From assembly GCA_002470515.1 (NCBI GenBank), contig DKML01000031.1, positions 310,001 through 374,000 on the forward strand: DNA of 64,000 nt. Direction: 5' to 3'. How positions within the stretch are numbered: position 1 is the stretch's first letter; the number at the start of each line of letters is the position of its first letter. Positions 38,296-47,669 of the stretch are shown here, one piece after another. The translations under genes and the position numbers were made by a program. This stretch comes from Proteobacteria bacterium UBA7415. GTDB lineage: Bacteria > Pseudomonadota > Gammaproteobacteria > Arenicellales > Arenicellaceae. The notes under the pieces are model-generated. The model ran no database searches and had not been told where the DNA came from. It was given only the letters and a program-made list of their open reading frames with translations.

Positions 38296-38470
38296 AATCA
38301 GTCTTTATGGACGTTGACTTACTTTAGCACCAGAGCATTTATACTTATTAGTGTTGTCGCAACACCTGCTAACGCCTTTCAATTCTTAAAAAGGTTACGA
38401 CTTTTGCATTTTAACATGCTAAGTTTTGTACGCTGAGGCATTAGATAAACACAATTATGAGGCTCCCACA

Positions 38471-39004
38471 ATGAAACTGTCTGTAAACGGAACAATTCAC
38501 GAAGTAGATGTTGACCCCAACATGCCGCTTCTATGGGTTCTGCGCGATGAATTAAATATTCACGGCCCCAAATTTGGATGCGGTATCGCTATGTGTGGAG
38601 CTTGCACTGTTCATTTAGATGGCAACCCGATCAGATCATGCTCTTTCCCCGTCTCTGCTGTTAAAGGAGAGATCACCACTATTGAAGGTGTCGGCACTCC
38701 GGATGCGATGAGTATCGTTCAACAAGCCTGGGTAGATCATCAAGTAGCCCAATGTGGTTATTGTCAGTCTGGACAAATAATGTCGGCAACCGCCTTACTT
38801 GAGAAAAACCCTTCGCCGACAGATGATGAGATAGATGCTGCCATGTCTGGCAATCTTTGTCGTTGTGGTACTTATCCGCGAATTCGATCGGCGATTAAAT
38901 CGGCCTCGGCTTCGTTGCAAGCCCCTGCTATTAAAGCAACCGAGATTAACCTAAACAGCACGCAAGACGATACAACTAAAGCGCCAGTCGCTGAGGAGGC
39001 TTAA
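38471..39004 (+). CDS. iorA: Isoquinoline 1-oxidoreductase-type [2Fe-2S] subunit
   Basis: A 177-aa small subunit of a molybdenum hydroxylase. Two iron-sulfur clusters are encoded: the plant-type cluster in [16 protein letters not shown] and its fourth Cys in PIRSCSFP, and the second cluster in [11 protein letters not shown] and [13 protein letters not shown]. Start at 38471, where homology begins; the frame is open to 38426. The gene is followed one base later by the large subunit, so together they form the two-subunit (IorA/IorB, no FAD subunit) type. Electrons leave from the second cluster, probably to a cytochrome. The real substrate could be any N-heterocycle or aldehyde. Confidence 0.92.
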   Translation: MKLSVNGTIHEVDVDPNMPLLWVLRDELNIHGPKFGCGIAMCGACTVHLDGNPIRSCSFPVSAVKGEITTIEGVGTPDAMSIVQQAWVDHQVAQCGYCQSGQIMSATALLEKNPSPTDDEIDAAMSGNLCRCGTYPRIRSAIKSASASLQAPAIKATEINLNSTQDDTTKAPVAEEA

Positions 39005-39005
39005 T

Positions 39006-41243
39006 ATGGGTAAATTAGGGACTATTACGCGTCGCACTTTTTTAATCAGCGCTGTCGCAATTACGGGTGGTGTGGTATTTGGCTATTGGAAATACAAGCA
39101 ACCACATGGCAATCCACTATTAAAAGACATTGATGAGGGCGCCGGTGCCTTAACACCATATGTGCTCATTGATCAGAACGGAATCAGCATAGTTGCGCCT
39201 CGCGCAGAGATGGGCCAAGGCATACACACAACGCTTGCAGCAATGGTGGCCGAAGAACTAGATGTTACGCTCGAACAAGTCAATGTATTACATGGACCTG
39301 CATCTAAAGCGTATTTCAATGCCGTTTTCATGGAAGACGGTTTACCGTTTGCCTCGCTAGACGAAAGTGGTTTGGCCGAAGGTGCACGAAGCTTTACTGA
39401 AATACCCGCAAAATTAATAGGCATGCAGTTAACCGGAGGCTCAACCTCAACCTATGATCATTACGACAAGATGAGAACCGCTGGTGCGGCAGCACGCGAA
39501 TCCTTGTTGCAAGCGGCTGCGAATAAAACGGGGATAGACGTAGGTTCATTATCGACGTCTAACGGTAAGGTTATTACGCCTGAAGGAAAGGAGCTGACCT
39601 ACAACGAACTTGCGTCCGCCGCGGCAGAAATTGAACCAAGCGCCGAACCGGCTTTAAAACCTCGTTCTGAATGGAAACTGTTGGGTAAGTCACAAGATCG
39701 CGTTGATATAATTCCTAAATCAACTGGTACGGCCGAATTTGGGGTAGACATCGACTTGCCGAACATGCTGTATGCCACAGTTAAGGTAAACCCAAACCTG
39801 CTTAACCCAATGAACTCATTCGATGCCAGCAAAGCTGAGTCCATGCGCGGTGTTAAGAAGATCATTGAGATAGAAAACGGAATAGCCGTTGTCGCCACTA
39901 ATTCTTGGTATGCCTTTCAAGCGATCAAAGCGATTGAATGCGATTGGGTACCTGCCAACTATCCAGTATCAACAGATGGACTACGCCAATTGGTCGTCGA
40001 TAGCTTTGAGGGCTGGTCAAATTCTAAAAACCGTAACGATGGGGACGTTGATGACGCGTTAGAGAACGGCGAAGTAATATCTGGCGAGTATGAGGTGCCA
40101 TTTTTAGCGCACGCAACAATGGAACCAATGAACGCTACAGCATGGCTGCACGACGGACAATTGGATATTTGGGCAGGCAATCAAATACCTACTCAGGTAG
40201 TTATCGACGCGAAGAAAATTACTGGGCTGAGCGAAGAAAACATTAACGTAAAAACACCGCTTATGGGTGGCGGCTTTGGTCGACGCGCCGAAATCGACTT
40301 TGTAAAACAAGCCGTACAAATTGCTAAAGAAATGGAAGGTGTGCCCGTTAAAATGACGTGGACACGCGAAGAAGACACCACCCACGATTACTACAGACCA
40401 CTTGCCATGGCACGGTTTGAGGCCGTAATGGGTGAAACCGCACCCACTGCGATTGACCTTAAACTCGCCGCGTCAGGCGTATTCGGCGCGCAGTTTGGCC
40501 GATGGGGCTATCCGCTTGCGGGCCCTGATAATTCCATTGTTCAAGCCGCTTGGGATCAGCCTTACGGGGTAGAAAACTATAGAGTCACAGGATATAAGGC
40601 AGAAACCATATTCCCGGTTATGTTTTGGCGTTCTGTCGGAGCCTCACAAAACGCGTTCTTCCACGAAAGCATGATCGACGAGTTAGCACACGCTAAAGGC
40701 TTAGACCCACTGCAAATGCGCCTCGACATGATGACCGACGAGCCGAGTAAAAAGGTGTTGGAGAAAGTTAGAGACATGTCTAACTGGAACCAATCACTTC
40801 CTGAAGGGCACGCACGCGGCGTGGGATTTTGTTTGTCGTTTGGTGTGCCAACAGCGCAAGTAATCGAAATCGCAGAACAAAGCGGTAAAATCAAAATCGT
40901 TAACGCTTATATTGTCGCCGACGTTGGTATTGCTCTAGACCCGCGTAATATCGAAGCGCAATTAACGGGCGGCATGTTGTTTGGTTTAACCGCTGCAATT
41001 ATGGGCGAAATTACGATTACTGATGGAAAAGTTGATCAGACTAATTTTCATAACTATAACTCGATTCGCATGAACCAATCGCCGAACTTCGAAGTCGCTA
41101 TCCTAGAGAACGGCAGCAAGATCAAAGGGGTTGGCGAACCAGGAACACCACCGGCCGCACCGGCATTAAGCAATGCGATTTTTGCCCTAACAGGCAAGCG
41201 CATTAGAAAGCTTCCTCTGAACAAAGAAGTCGATTTTGCTTAA
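39006..41243 (+). CDS. iorB: Isoquinoline 1-oxidoreductase-type molybdopterin subunit, Tat-exported
   Basis: A 745-aa molybdopterin-cytosine-dinucleotide subunit. A Tat-type leader (TITRRTFLISAVAITGGVVF) opens the protein, so the complex is probably exported folded with its FeS partner. Cofactor segments include APRAEMGQGIHTTLAAMVAE, TPLMGGGFGRRAEIDFVKQA and, near the C-terminus, GVGEPGTPPAAPALSNAIF with the catalytic Glu of the family. GAGGAGG lies before the ATG. It hydroxylates a carbon next to nitrogen in a heterocycle, or oxidises an aldehyde, with water as oxygen source. No accessory (XdhC-like) gene lies nearby. Confidence 0.92.
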   Translation: MGKLGTITRRTFLISAVAITGGVVFGYWKYKQPHGNPLLKDIDEGAGALTPYVLIDQNGISIVAPRAEMGQGIHTTLAAMVAEELDVTLEQVNVLHGPASKAYFNAVFMEDGLPFASLDESGLAEGARSFTEIPAKLIGMQLTGGSTSTYDHYDKMRTAGAAARESLLQAAANKTGIDVGSLSTSNGKVITPEGKELTYNELASAAAEIEPSAEPALKPRSEWKLLGKSQDRVDIIPKSTGTAEFGVDIDLPNMLYATVKVNPNLLNPMNSFDASKAESMRGVKKIIEIENGIAVVATNSWYAFQAIKAIECDWVPANYPVSTDGLRQLVVDSFEGWSNSKNRNDGDVDDALENGEVISGEYEVPFLAHATMEPMNATAWLHDGQLDIWAGNQIPTQVVIDAKKITGLSEENINVKTPLMGGGFGRRAEIDFVKQAVQIAKEMEGVPVKMTWTREEDTTHDYYRPLAMARFEAVMGETAPTAIDLKLAASGVFGAQFGRWGYPLAGPDNSIVQAAWDQPYGVENYRVTGYKAETIFPVMFWRSVGASQNAFFHESMIDELAHAKGLDPLQMRLDMMTDEPSKKVLEKVRDMSNWNQSLPEGHARGVGFCLSFGVPTAQVIEIAEQSGKIKIVNAYIVADVGIALDPRNIEAQLTGGMLFGLTAAIMGEITITDGKVDQTNFHNYNSIRMNQSPNFEVAILENGSKIKGVGEPGTPPAAPALSNAIFALTGKRIRKLPLNKEVDFA

Positions 41244-41292
41244 GGTTTGATTTCCTGATCACTAAATTCAGCTTTAGGAGAGCCGTTAGTTT

Positions 41293-41775
41293 ATGCAATC
41301 ACCTAAGTTAAGCGAATGGCTTTCTATATTGGCTAATGTCGGAGTTCTGATCGGCATATTTTTGCTGATAGCCGAAGTGAATCATGCTTCTCGATTGTCA
41401 GAGGCTGAAGGACATCAGGTCCGCACCAAAGACATACAGGAGTTAAACCTGCAATTGGCTTTGTCCGAATCGCTTGCGGATGTTTTTGTGAATGAAAAGA
41501 CTGGTGGCATCGAATCTCTAACGCCAAGCGAGTTTTTACGTGCTCAAGCTTGGTACTCTGCAGTATTAAGGGGAATGCAAGGACAGTATTACCAGTACCA
41601 ACAAGGGTTCTTAGACAGAGCTTCGATTGATCATACGCTCGATGACATAAACGAGGAGTTCTATCAAAAATGGGAGACCTACGGCTTGTTAAGGCTAATT
41701 GAGTCCGAAGAATGGTTGAAAGAAATCGAACAACGTCTGAGTAAACACAGTGGCGTTAATTCAAGCAAAAAATGA
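41293..41775 (+). CDS. Small single-span membrane protein of unknown function
   Basis: A 160-aa protein with one N-terminal membrane segment (LSILANVGVLIGIFLLIAEV) and a helical cytoplasmic or periplasmic domain rich in Leu, Gln and Glu. The layout, with the N-terminal N-x-x-V/E-I-x-x-x-I/V segment, a charged stretch, and F/W-rich helices (RAQAWYSAVLRGMQGQYYQY), closely resembles the gene at 50908-51435, so both belong to one uncharacterised family. It follows iorB by about 50 bases and may share its transcript. Confidence 0.65.
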   Translation: MQSPKLSEWLSILANVGVLIGIFLLIAEVNHASRLSEAEGHQVRTKDIQELNLQLALSESLADVFVNEKTGGIESLTPSEFLRAQAWYSAVLRGMQGQYYQYQQGFLDRASIDHTLDDINEEFYQKWETYGLLRLIESEEWLKEIEQRLSKHSGVNSSKK

Positions 41776-41799
41776 AGACTGCGGCCTCACACCGCACCT

Positions 41800-42870
41800 C
41801 TAGTCTAAATTAAGGCAGCTCTCTACTACATCATCAACCATAGCAATAACATGCTCAGGGCGAATTCCGTTGTAGGCCTGAGTATATTCGTCGCTATCTA
41901 CTTGAAGTAGGGTGCGCGTATTAGACAGCTGCGTTGCGTATGGGTTTGCAGCAAGCCAATCTATCGAACGAAACCTAGGGTTGTTACTCGGCGCCCATTC
42001 CTCTGGATCAGAAAACGGCGAAAAGACGGTTACGGTCGGTACGCCTAATGCTTGCGCAATGTGCATCGGGCCACACTCGTTGCCGATAAAAATGTTGGCG
42101 TGACTTATCAGTGCCATTAATTCTTTGAGTGTTGGGGTCGCAATGTTGTTAAAGACGTGATCGTTTTGATTTACTAACGCGCAAAATCTTTCGCCGTCTT
42201 CCATTTCATGCGGAGCTCCAGCATAGAGCACAATCTGCGCATTGTATTTAGCAATACAATGCTTAGCGATTTCAGCTTGATACTCCAACTTCCATTTTTT
42301 ATAACTAATTCGTGAACTTACTGAAAACACAAAAATGGGTTTGTCTAAGTTCACGCCGCTCTTTGTCAACGCGTGACGCATACTTATAAGTTTTGTCTCG
42401 TCTACGTGAAGCTGCAACCGGTCAATTGGCTTAATATCGTACCCGTCATCAATAAGCGGTTGAAGCATGCTAAGCCGCTGATCAACTTTGTAGCCAATTT
42501 GCTCAGGAATTAAATGGGTATAAAAGTGAATCGCTTTACCTTTATCTCGACCAATTCGATATTTTGCTTTTCGTGACAGAAAACTGATCCACGCACTTCG
42601 GCCCGTAGATGTTGCGTCGATAATGATGTCATAGTTACTTTTGGCAATCTCGCGAACCTTTCTGAAAAATTTCAGCGGGCTTTTGCGCTCAGCTACCGAC
42701 AAGCCGATTAATGCATCAATAAACGGTTGCCCTTCCAGCATTGGAGCAGAGACATCATGAACAAGATAGTCTACTTTCGCCTCAGGGAAAGCCCGTTTAA
42801 TGCTGTTACACAAGACCGACGTAAGCACCACGTCGCCTATTTGTTTAAATCGAATTACTAAAACTTTCAT
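41800..42870 (-). CDS. Glycosyltransferase family 9 (heptosyltransferase-like)
   Basis: A 356-aa GT-B fold transferase. The N-terminus VLVIRFKQIGDVVLTSVLCN and the C-terminal nucleotide-sugar site FIGNECGPMHIAQALGVPTV match ADP-heptose:LPS heptosyltransferases, which add heptose to the lipopolysaccharide core at the inner face of the inner membrane. KWKLEYQAEIAKHCIAKYNA and the DYLVHDVSAPMLEG region are further marks. It is not clear whether it is WaaC-, WaaF- or WaaQ-like. It converges on the iorAB-side gene. Confidence 0.9.
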   Translation of the reverse strand: MKVLVIRFKQIGDVVLTSVLCNSIKRAFPEAKVDYLVHDVSAPMLEGQPFIDALIGLSVAERKSPLKFFRKVREIAKSNYDIIIDATSTGRSAWISFLSRKAKYRIGRDKGKAIHFYTHLIPEQIGYKVDQRLSMLQPLIDDGYDIKPIDRLQLHVDETKLISMRHALTKSGVNLDKPIFVFSVSSRISYKKWKLEYQAEIAKHCIAKYNAQIVLYAGAPHEMEDGERFCALVNQNDHVFNNIATPTLKELMALISHANIFIGNECGPMHIAQALGVPTVTVFSPFSDPEEWAPSNNPRFRSIDWLAANPYATQLSNTRTLLQVDSDEYTQAYNGIRPEHVIAMVDDVVESCLNLD

Positions 42871-43016
42871 GCCTTACAACTATCAAAAAAATTTGTCCCC
42901 CGTTGCATTAACTCGCATAGTTAGGTTCTACGCAACCCAATTCTTTGTAACAATCGAGAATTCTGAGTTGAATAGACCGTTATTGAATGTGGCATCTAGC
43001 CCTTCACACATAATAA

Positions 43017-43256
43017 TCGTGGCCATTACAAGCATCTCTTTCAAAACTACCGTCAACGTGGCTAGGCGTTGGAGGCTTAGATTTGTTCTTACCCGAAAAT
43101 CTCGAGTTTGCCGAGAAACTGAGGGATGCTGGCATTAAAGTAAATATAGACATATACCCTGGTGCACCTCACGCATTTAACTTGGTAAGAGAGGCGCGTG
43201 TTACACAACAATTCTATAAAGACTTTTTCACAGCAATGAAACTCGGAACGGCCTAG
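43017..43256 (+). pseudogene. C-terminal remnant of an HSL-family alpha/beta-hydrolase (esterase)
   Basis: No start codon or full gene is present, but one frame from 43017 to the TAG at 43254-43256 reads SKLPSTWLGVGGLDLFLPEN, then EFAEKLRDAGIKVNIDIYPG and APHAFNLVREARVTQQFYKD. This is the C-terminal third of a hormone-sensitive-lipase-type (alpha/beta-hydrolase_3) esterase, with the acid Asp in GGLDLF and the catalytic His in PHAFN. A TAA lies immediately upstream (43014-43016), and the region that should carry the HGGG and GDSAG motifs is absent, so it is a decayed remnant. The rest of 42871-43500 shows no intact gene. Confidence 0.8.
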
Positions 43257-43419
43257 ACCTTAATCGAAATCGCTTGTCTTCGAGGTGATAAAGGCGTGCT
43301 GTAAAACCTCTAGCCATTACCTGACCGATTGAATTTTAGACATTCTTTTCGAGCCAACATTGTCTCATCCCAACTCACATTTTCCGTTGGGTTGTCGTTT
43401 TATTGCCTCCCTCTTTACG

Positions 43420-43449
43420 TTTACGTTAACGTAAGCTATGTGGTATTCT
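43420..43449 (+). promoter_or_regulatory. Probable LiuR operator and liu promoter
   Basis: TTACGTTAACGTAA at 43421-43434 is a perfect 14-base palindrome, 67 bases upstream of the liuR start, and agrees with the TTTACGTTAACGTAAA-like sites described for LiuR regulators of leucine degradation. A possible -35 (TTTACG, 43420-43425) overlaps it and a possible -10 (TATTCT, 43444-43449) follows after 18 bases, the long spacing often used by MerR-family activators and repressors. This would place liuR and the downstream liu genes under LiuR control. Confidence 0.7.
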
Positions 43450-43501
43450 ATTTGACCGTAATTTATTGAGACGATCCTCGTCTCAGCTTATTTTGTTGCC
43501 G

Positions 43502-43894
43502 ATGCAAAAACAGTATTCCATACGAGAGCTCGCCGACGAATTCGACGTCACTACCCGCACGCTTCGATTCTATGAAGAGAAAGGCTTATTGAGCCCGCTT
43601 AGAACAAATCAAATGCGTAGCTATACAAGTGCAGACCGGACTCGCTTGCGCCTAATTCTGCGCGGTAAGCGCTTAGGACTCAGCTTAGAAGAAAGCAGCA
43701 AAATTATCTTGATGTACGACCAGCGCGCGAGTAACGATGAACAATTACAGGCATTAGTCGCCAAGATCCGAGAAAAACGCCAGCAATTGGCCGAACAACA
43801 GAAAGACTTGGAGCTGATGCTACTTGATCTGCGAGACGCAGAAGAACGCTGTTTAGATGCTCTTTCGAATAATCAGAACGAAGACGTTGCCTAA
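43502..43894 (+). CDS. liuR: MerR-family regulator LiuR
   Basis: A 130-aa regulator. Start at the ATG at 43502, where the DNA-binding domain begins: YSIRELADEFDVTTRTLRFY and EEKGLLSPLRTNQMRSYTSA are the helix-turn-helix and wing of the MerR fold. RLILRGKRLGLSLEESSKII and a long coiled coil (about residues 80-120) provide dimerisation. No cysteine pair for metal binding is seen, as expected for LiuR, which responds to branched-chain acyl-CoA or related intermediates. It precedes liuABCDE and a matching palindrome lies upstream. Confidence 0.92.
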   Translation: MQKQYSIRELADEFDVTTRTLRFYEEKGLLSPLRTNQMRSYTSADRTRLRLILRGKRLGLSLEESSKIILMYDQRASNDEQLQALVAKIREKRQQLAEQQKDLELMLLDLRDAEERCLDALSNNQNEDVA

Positions 43895-43899
43895 TTTAC

Positions 43900-43928
43900 G
43901 CCGCTTCTGAATCGAAGCGGCTTATTAG
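43900..43928 (+). terminator. Hairpin between liuR and liuA
   Basis: GCCGCTTC (43900-43907) pairs with GAAGCGGC (43914-43921) around a six-base loop, followed by TTATTAG. The T run is short, so this is more likely a leaky terminator or a processing/stability element that lets the regulator and the enzymes be expressed at different levels. Confidence 0.6.
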
Positions 43929-43965
43929 TAACCCCTAATTTAGTTATACCTTTTACTGGAAAAAC

Positions 43966-45135
43966 ATGACCACTCAATACAAATCTCTCAATTTTGATCT
44001 AGGCGAAGAAATCGACATGCTGCGTGATATGACGCAACAGTTTGCCGCCGCTGAGATAGCCCCGCGCGCTGCTCAAATTGATATCGATAACACGTTCCCT
44101 GAAGATTTATGGCGCAAATTTGGCGACTTAGGTCTGCTCGGGATTACCGTTGAAGAAGAATATGGCGGCAGTGATATGGGTTACTTGGCGCATTGTGTCG
44201 CCATGGAAGAAATCAGCCGTGCCTCGGCTTCGGTCGGCTTATCGTATGGCGCTCACTCTAATCTTTGTGTTAACCAAATTCGTAAAAACGGATCTCACGA
44301 GCAAAAGCTAAAGTACCTACCTAGGCTCTGTTCTGGCGAACACGTTGGTGCTTTGGCTATGTCCGAACCTGGAGCGGGCTCCGATGTGGTGAGCATGAAA
44401 TTACGCGCAGACAAGAAAGACGATCACTATGTGCTTAATGGCAACAAGATGTGGATCACTAACGGACCGGATGCGGACACCTACGTAATTTACGCGAAGA
44501 CCGACATTCACGCTGGCTCTAAAGGCATAACCGCTTTCTTAGTTGAACGTGGATTCAAAGGATTTAGCCAAGCGCAAAAACTAGACAAGCTAGGTATGCG
44601 CGGCTCGAACACGTGCGAGCTAGTGTTCCAGGATTGCGAAGTGCCTGAAGAAAACATTCTTGGTTTTGAGGGCGGTGGTGTTCGCGTGCTGATGTCGGGC
44701 TTAGACTACGAGCGCACCGTATTGTCGGGCGGCTCAGTCGGTATTATGCAAGCCTGTATGGACGTTGTTGTGCCCTATATTCATGAGCGCACTCAGTTTG
44801 ATAAAGCCATTGGCGAGTTCCAGCTGATGCAAGGTAAGATCGCTGATATGTATACATCACTCAATGCGAGTCGAGCATTCTTGTACGCCGTTGCTAGAGC
44901 GTGTGAACGTGGTGAAGACAGCCGAAAGGATGCGGCATCGGTCATTCTGTACACCTCAGAGCAAGCTACTCAGATGGCCTTGCAAGCGATCCAGACCCTA
45001 GGTGGCAACGGTTATATAAACGAATACCCAACTGGCCGTCTGTTACGTGATGCAAAACTGTATGAGATCGGTGCAGGCACATCAGAAATTCGCCGCATGC
45101 TAATAGGCCGCGAACTGTTTAACGAAACTCGATAG
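43966..45135 (+). CDS. liuA: Isovaleryl-CoA dehydrogenase
   Basis: A 389-aa acyl-CoA dehydrogenase, first enzyme of the liu pathway: it oxidises isovaleryl-CoA to 3-methylcrotonyl-CoA and passes electrons to ETF. The catalytic glutamate has the position special to isovaleryl-CoA dehydrogenases, Glu249 in [18 protein letters not shown], instead of the C-terminal YEGTSE site, where the sequence here is [32 protein letters not shown] and [20 protein letters not shown] are flavin and substrate segments. GGAAAA precedes the ATG. Confidence 0.96.
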   Translation: MTTQYKSLNFDLGEEIDMLRDMTQQFAAAEIAPRAAQIDIDNTFPEDLWRKFGDLGLLGITVEEEYGGSDMGYLAHCVAMEEISRASASVGLSYGAHSNLCVNQIRKNGSHEQKLKYLPRLCSGEHVGALAMSEPGAGSDVVSMKLRADKKDDHYVLNGNKMWITNGPDADTYVIYAKTDIHAGSKGITAFLVERGFKGFSQAQKLDKLGMRGSNTCELVFQDCEVPEENILGFEGGGVRVLMSGLDYERTVLSGGSVGIMQACMDVVVPYIHERTQFDKAIGEFQLMQGKIADMYTSLNASRAFLYAVARACERGEDSRKDAASVILYTSEQATQMALQAIQTLGGNGYINEYPTGRLLRDAKLYEIGAGTSEIRRMLIGRELFNETR

Positions 45136-45193
45136 TACTGCACCTCAATCCATTTAAAGACAAGCAAATACTACACATTAGAGAATTGAGCTT

Positions 45194-46804
45194 ATGCCAA
45201 TAATTAAAAGCATTGTTAATCCACGCTCTGCTGAGTTCATCGCTAACACCGAAAAGATGCAAGCGCAGGTCGATGACCTGTATGCGTTGATAGACCAAAT
45301 AAAACTCGGTGGTGGTACAGAACGCCAAGAGCGTCATAAATCCAAAGGCAAGTTGCTGGTGCGCGAGCGTATTGAAGGCGTGTTAGATAAAGGCACGCCC
45401 TTCTTGGAGATTGGTCAGCTAGCGGCTCACGAGGTTTACGAAGGCGATGACGTACCCGCCGCCGGTGTCGTTGCCGGCATCGGCCGTGTTGCTGGGCAGG
45501 AGTGCATGATCGTTGCAAACGACGCCACGGTTAAAGGCGGTAGTTACTACCCGCTTACTGTTAAAAAGCACTTACGCGCTCAGGCGATAGCTGAGCAAAA
45601 CAATCTACCGTGTATTTATTTAGTAGATTCAGGCGGCGCTAACTTACCAAGACAAGACGAAGTGTTTCCGGACCGCGATCACTTTGGCCGAATCTTCTAC
45701 AACCAATCTAGAATGTCAGCGCGCAACATTCCGCAAATTGCCGCCGTGATGGGATCCTGTACAGCCGGTGGCGCGTACGTACCTGCGATGGCTGACGAAT
45801 CGATTATTGTAAAAGGGCATGCGACGATCTTTTTAGCTGGACCTCCGCTCGTTAAAGCAGCGACGGGCGAAGTAGTTACTGCGCAAGAATTAGGTGGCGC
45901 TGACGTACATTGCCGTGACTCTGGAGTAGCGGATCACTACGCACAAAACGACAACCATGCATTGGAATTAGTACGTAACTCTGTGGCACGCTTAAATCGA
46001 GTAAAGCCTCAGCAACTAGATACTATCGAAAGCGTTGAGCCCTTGTACGATGCTAATGAACTGTACGGCATCATCCCTACTGACATGCGCCAACCTTTTG
46101 ATGTTCGCGAGATAATCGCTCGTGTAGTCGACGGCTCGGAATTTGATGAATTTAAAGCCTTGTTTGGTACGACGCTAATCTGTGGCTTTGCCCGAATCTA
46201 TGGCCAGCCCGTAGGCATAGTCGCCAACAATGGCATCCTCTTTAGTGAATCTGCGCAAAAAGGCGCGCACTTTATTGAGTTATGCGGCCAACGTAAAATT
46301 CCATTGGTGTTCTTACAAAACATCACCGGCTTCATGGTTGGCAAACAATACGAATCAGGCGGCATTGCCAAACACGGTGCGAAGATGGTGAATGCCGTAT
46401 CAAACGTAAACGTGCCTAAATTCACTGTGCTCATTGGCAACTCATATGGCGCAGGCAATTACGGTATGTGTGGTCGTGCGTACGAACCCAACTTTCTGTT
46501 CATGTGGCCCAATGCACGCATCTCGGTAATGGGTGGCGAACAAGCCGCCGGCGTTCTTGCCCAAGTTAAGAGAGAGCAAAAAGAACGCGCTGGCGAAACC
46601 TGGAGCAAAGAAGACGAAGCCAAGTTTAAGCAACCGACTTTAGACAAATACGAAAAACAGAGTCACGCGTATTATGCATCGGCTCGTCTTTGGGACGACG
46701 GCGTTATAGACCCTGCTGACACTCGGCAAGTTCTTGGATTGGCTATTTCGGCATCGCTCAACAAGACGATCGAAGACAGCACCTACGGCGTTTTTAGAAT
46801 GTAG
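45194..46804 (+). CDS. liuB: 3-methylcrotonyl-CoA carboxylase beta (carboxyltransferase) subunit
   Basis: A 536-aa carboxyltransferase that moves carboxyl from biotin to 3-methylcrotonyl-CoA, making 3-methylglutaconyl-CoA. Both crotonase-like halves with their oxyanion glycines are visible: [20 protein letters not shown] with [19 protein letters not shown] in the N-domain, and [20 protein letters not shown] and [20 protein letters not shown] in the C-domain. The latter segments are diagnostic for MCC rather than propionyl-CoA carboxylase. It works with LiuD. Confidence 0.96.
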   Translation: MPIIKSIVNPRSAEFIANTEKMQAQVDDLYALIDQIKLGGGTERQERHKSKGKLLVRERIEGVLDKGTPFLEIGQLAAHEVYEGDDVPAAGVVAGIGRVAGQECMIVANDATVKGGSYYPLTVKKHLRAQAIAEQNNLPCIYLVDSGGANLPRQDEVFPDRDHFGRIFYNQSRMSARNIPQIAAVMGSCTAGGAYVPAMADESIIVKGHATIFLAGPPLVKAATGEVVTAQELGGADVHCRDSGVADHYAQNDNHALELVRNSVARLNRVKPQQLDTIESVEPLYDANELYGIIPTDMRQPFDVREIIARVVDGSEFDEFKALFGTTLICGFARIYGQPVGIVANNGILFSESAQKGAHFIELCGQRKIPLVFLQNITGFMVGKQYESGGIAKHGAKMVNAVSNVNVPKFTVLIGNSYGAGNYGMCGRAYEPNFLFMWPNARISVMGGEQAAGVLAQVKREQKERAGETWSKEDEAKFKQPTLDKYEKQSHAYYASARLWDDGVIDPADTRQVLGLAISASLNKTIEDSTYGVFRM

Positions 46805-46868
46805 CCGTACTCGTCTTTTAACAGACTTATAAGTGATACTGTAAACCAGCAAAAGGAAGAGAATCTAA

Positions 46869-47669
46869 ATGAGAGCGTCTCTCGAAATAACAAAAAGCAA
46901 TGGTGTAGCCACTGTTACCTTGAACCGCCCAGAAAAACACAATGCGTTCGACGATGCCGTAATCGACGAGCTGACTAGTGTTTTTGAAGACATAGACTCA
47001 GACGACTCGATTCGAGTAATGATTCTTGCTGCCAACGGCAAAAACTTTTCAGCCGGTGCAGACCTTGCCTGGATGAAACGGATGGCGACTTATAGCTATG
47101 AAGACAATCTTCGTGACGCTCGCGGTCTAGCTAAGATGCTCAGCACACTGAACAGGTTAAGCAAGCCTACCATTGCACGCGTGCAAGGTGCCGCCTTTGG
47201 TGGTGCGGTTGGCTTAGTTAGCTGTTGTGATATTGCCGTTGCTACTCCTAACGCCAGCTTCGCTTTAAGCGAGGTAAAGATTGGCCTGATACCAGCAACA
47301 ATCTCACCATACGTAGTTCGTGCTATTGGCGAACGTGCAGCGCGTCGCTATTTTGTAAGCGCCGAGCGGTTTGATGCAAAACAGGCTCATCACATAGGTC
47401 TCGTTAGTGAGATTCGCGGTGAGGCAGAGTTAGATGCTTACATCGTTGATTTGGCCAACACCATCAAAAACAATAGCCCTAGCGCTGTAACGGCTGCAAA
47501 GAAGCTGGCGCTGGATGTGGGTACTTCAGAAATCAATGATGATCTAATTGAAGATACGTGTAAGCGCATTGCGCAGATCAGAGCATCTAACGATGGCCAA
47601 GAAGGGTTAACCGCCTTCTTAGATAAAAGAGCGCCCGCTTGGATTAACGACATTAACGAGAAGAACTAA
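46869..47669 (+). CDS. liuC: 3-methylglutaconyl-CoA hydratase
   Basis: A 266-aa crotonase-family hydratase that forms 3-hydroxy-3-methylglutaryl-CoA. First oxyanion region GKNFSAGADLAWMKRMATYS is typical of the LiuC branch (the ADLxWM signature); the second is GAAFGGAVGLVSCCDIAVAT, and SEVKIGLIPATISPYVVRAI carries the catalytic Glu. AAGGAAGAG lies before the ATG. Its stop codon overlaps the liuD start by one base (TAATG), showing translational coupling. Confidence 0.94.
   Translation: MRASLEITKSNGVATVTLNRPEKHNAFDDAVIDELTSVFEDIDSDDSIRVMILAANGKNFSAGADLAWMKRMATYSYEDNLRDARGLAKMLSTLNRLSKPTIARVQGAAFGGAVGLVSCCDIAVATPNASFALSEVKIGLIPATISPYVVRAIGERAARRYFVSAERFDAKQAHHIGLVSEIRGEAELDAYIVDLANTIKNNSPSAVTAAKKLALDVGTSEINDDLIEDTCKRIAQIRASNDGQEGLTAFLDKRAPAWINDINEKN

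Noticed and set aside
41761..41800. Imperfect hairpin (AGACTGCGG...CCGC...AGTCT) between convergent genes
   Set aside because: The arms pair only with a large asymmetric bulge and there is no clear T run on either side.
42800..43138. Plus-strand open frame across the GT9 start and the esterase remnant
   Set aside because: It lies mostly antisense to the GT9 gene and runs in a different frame from the esterase fragment.
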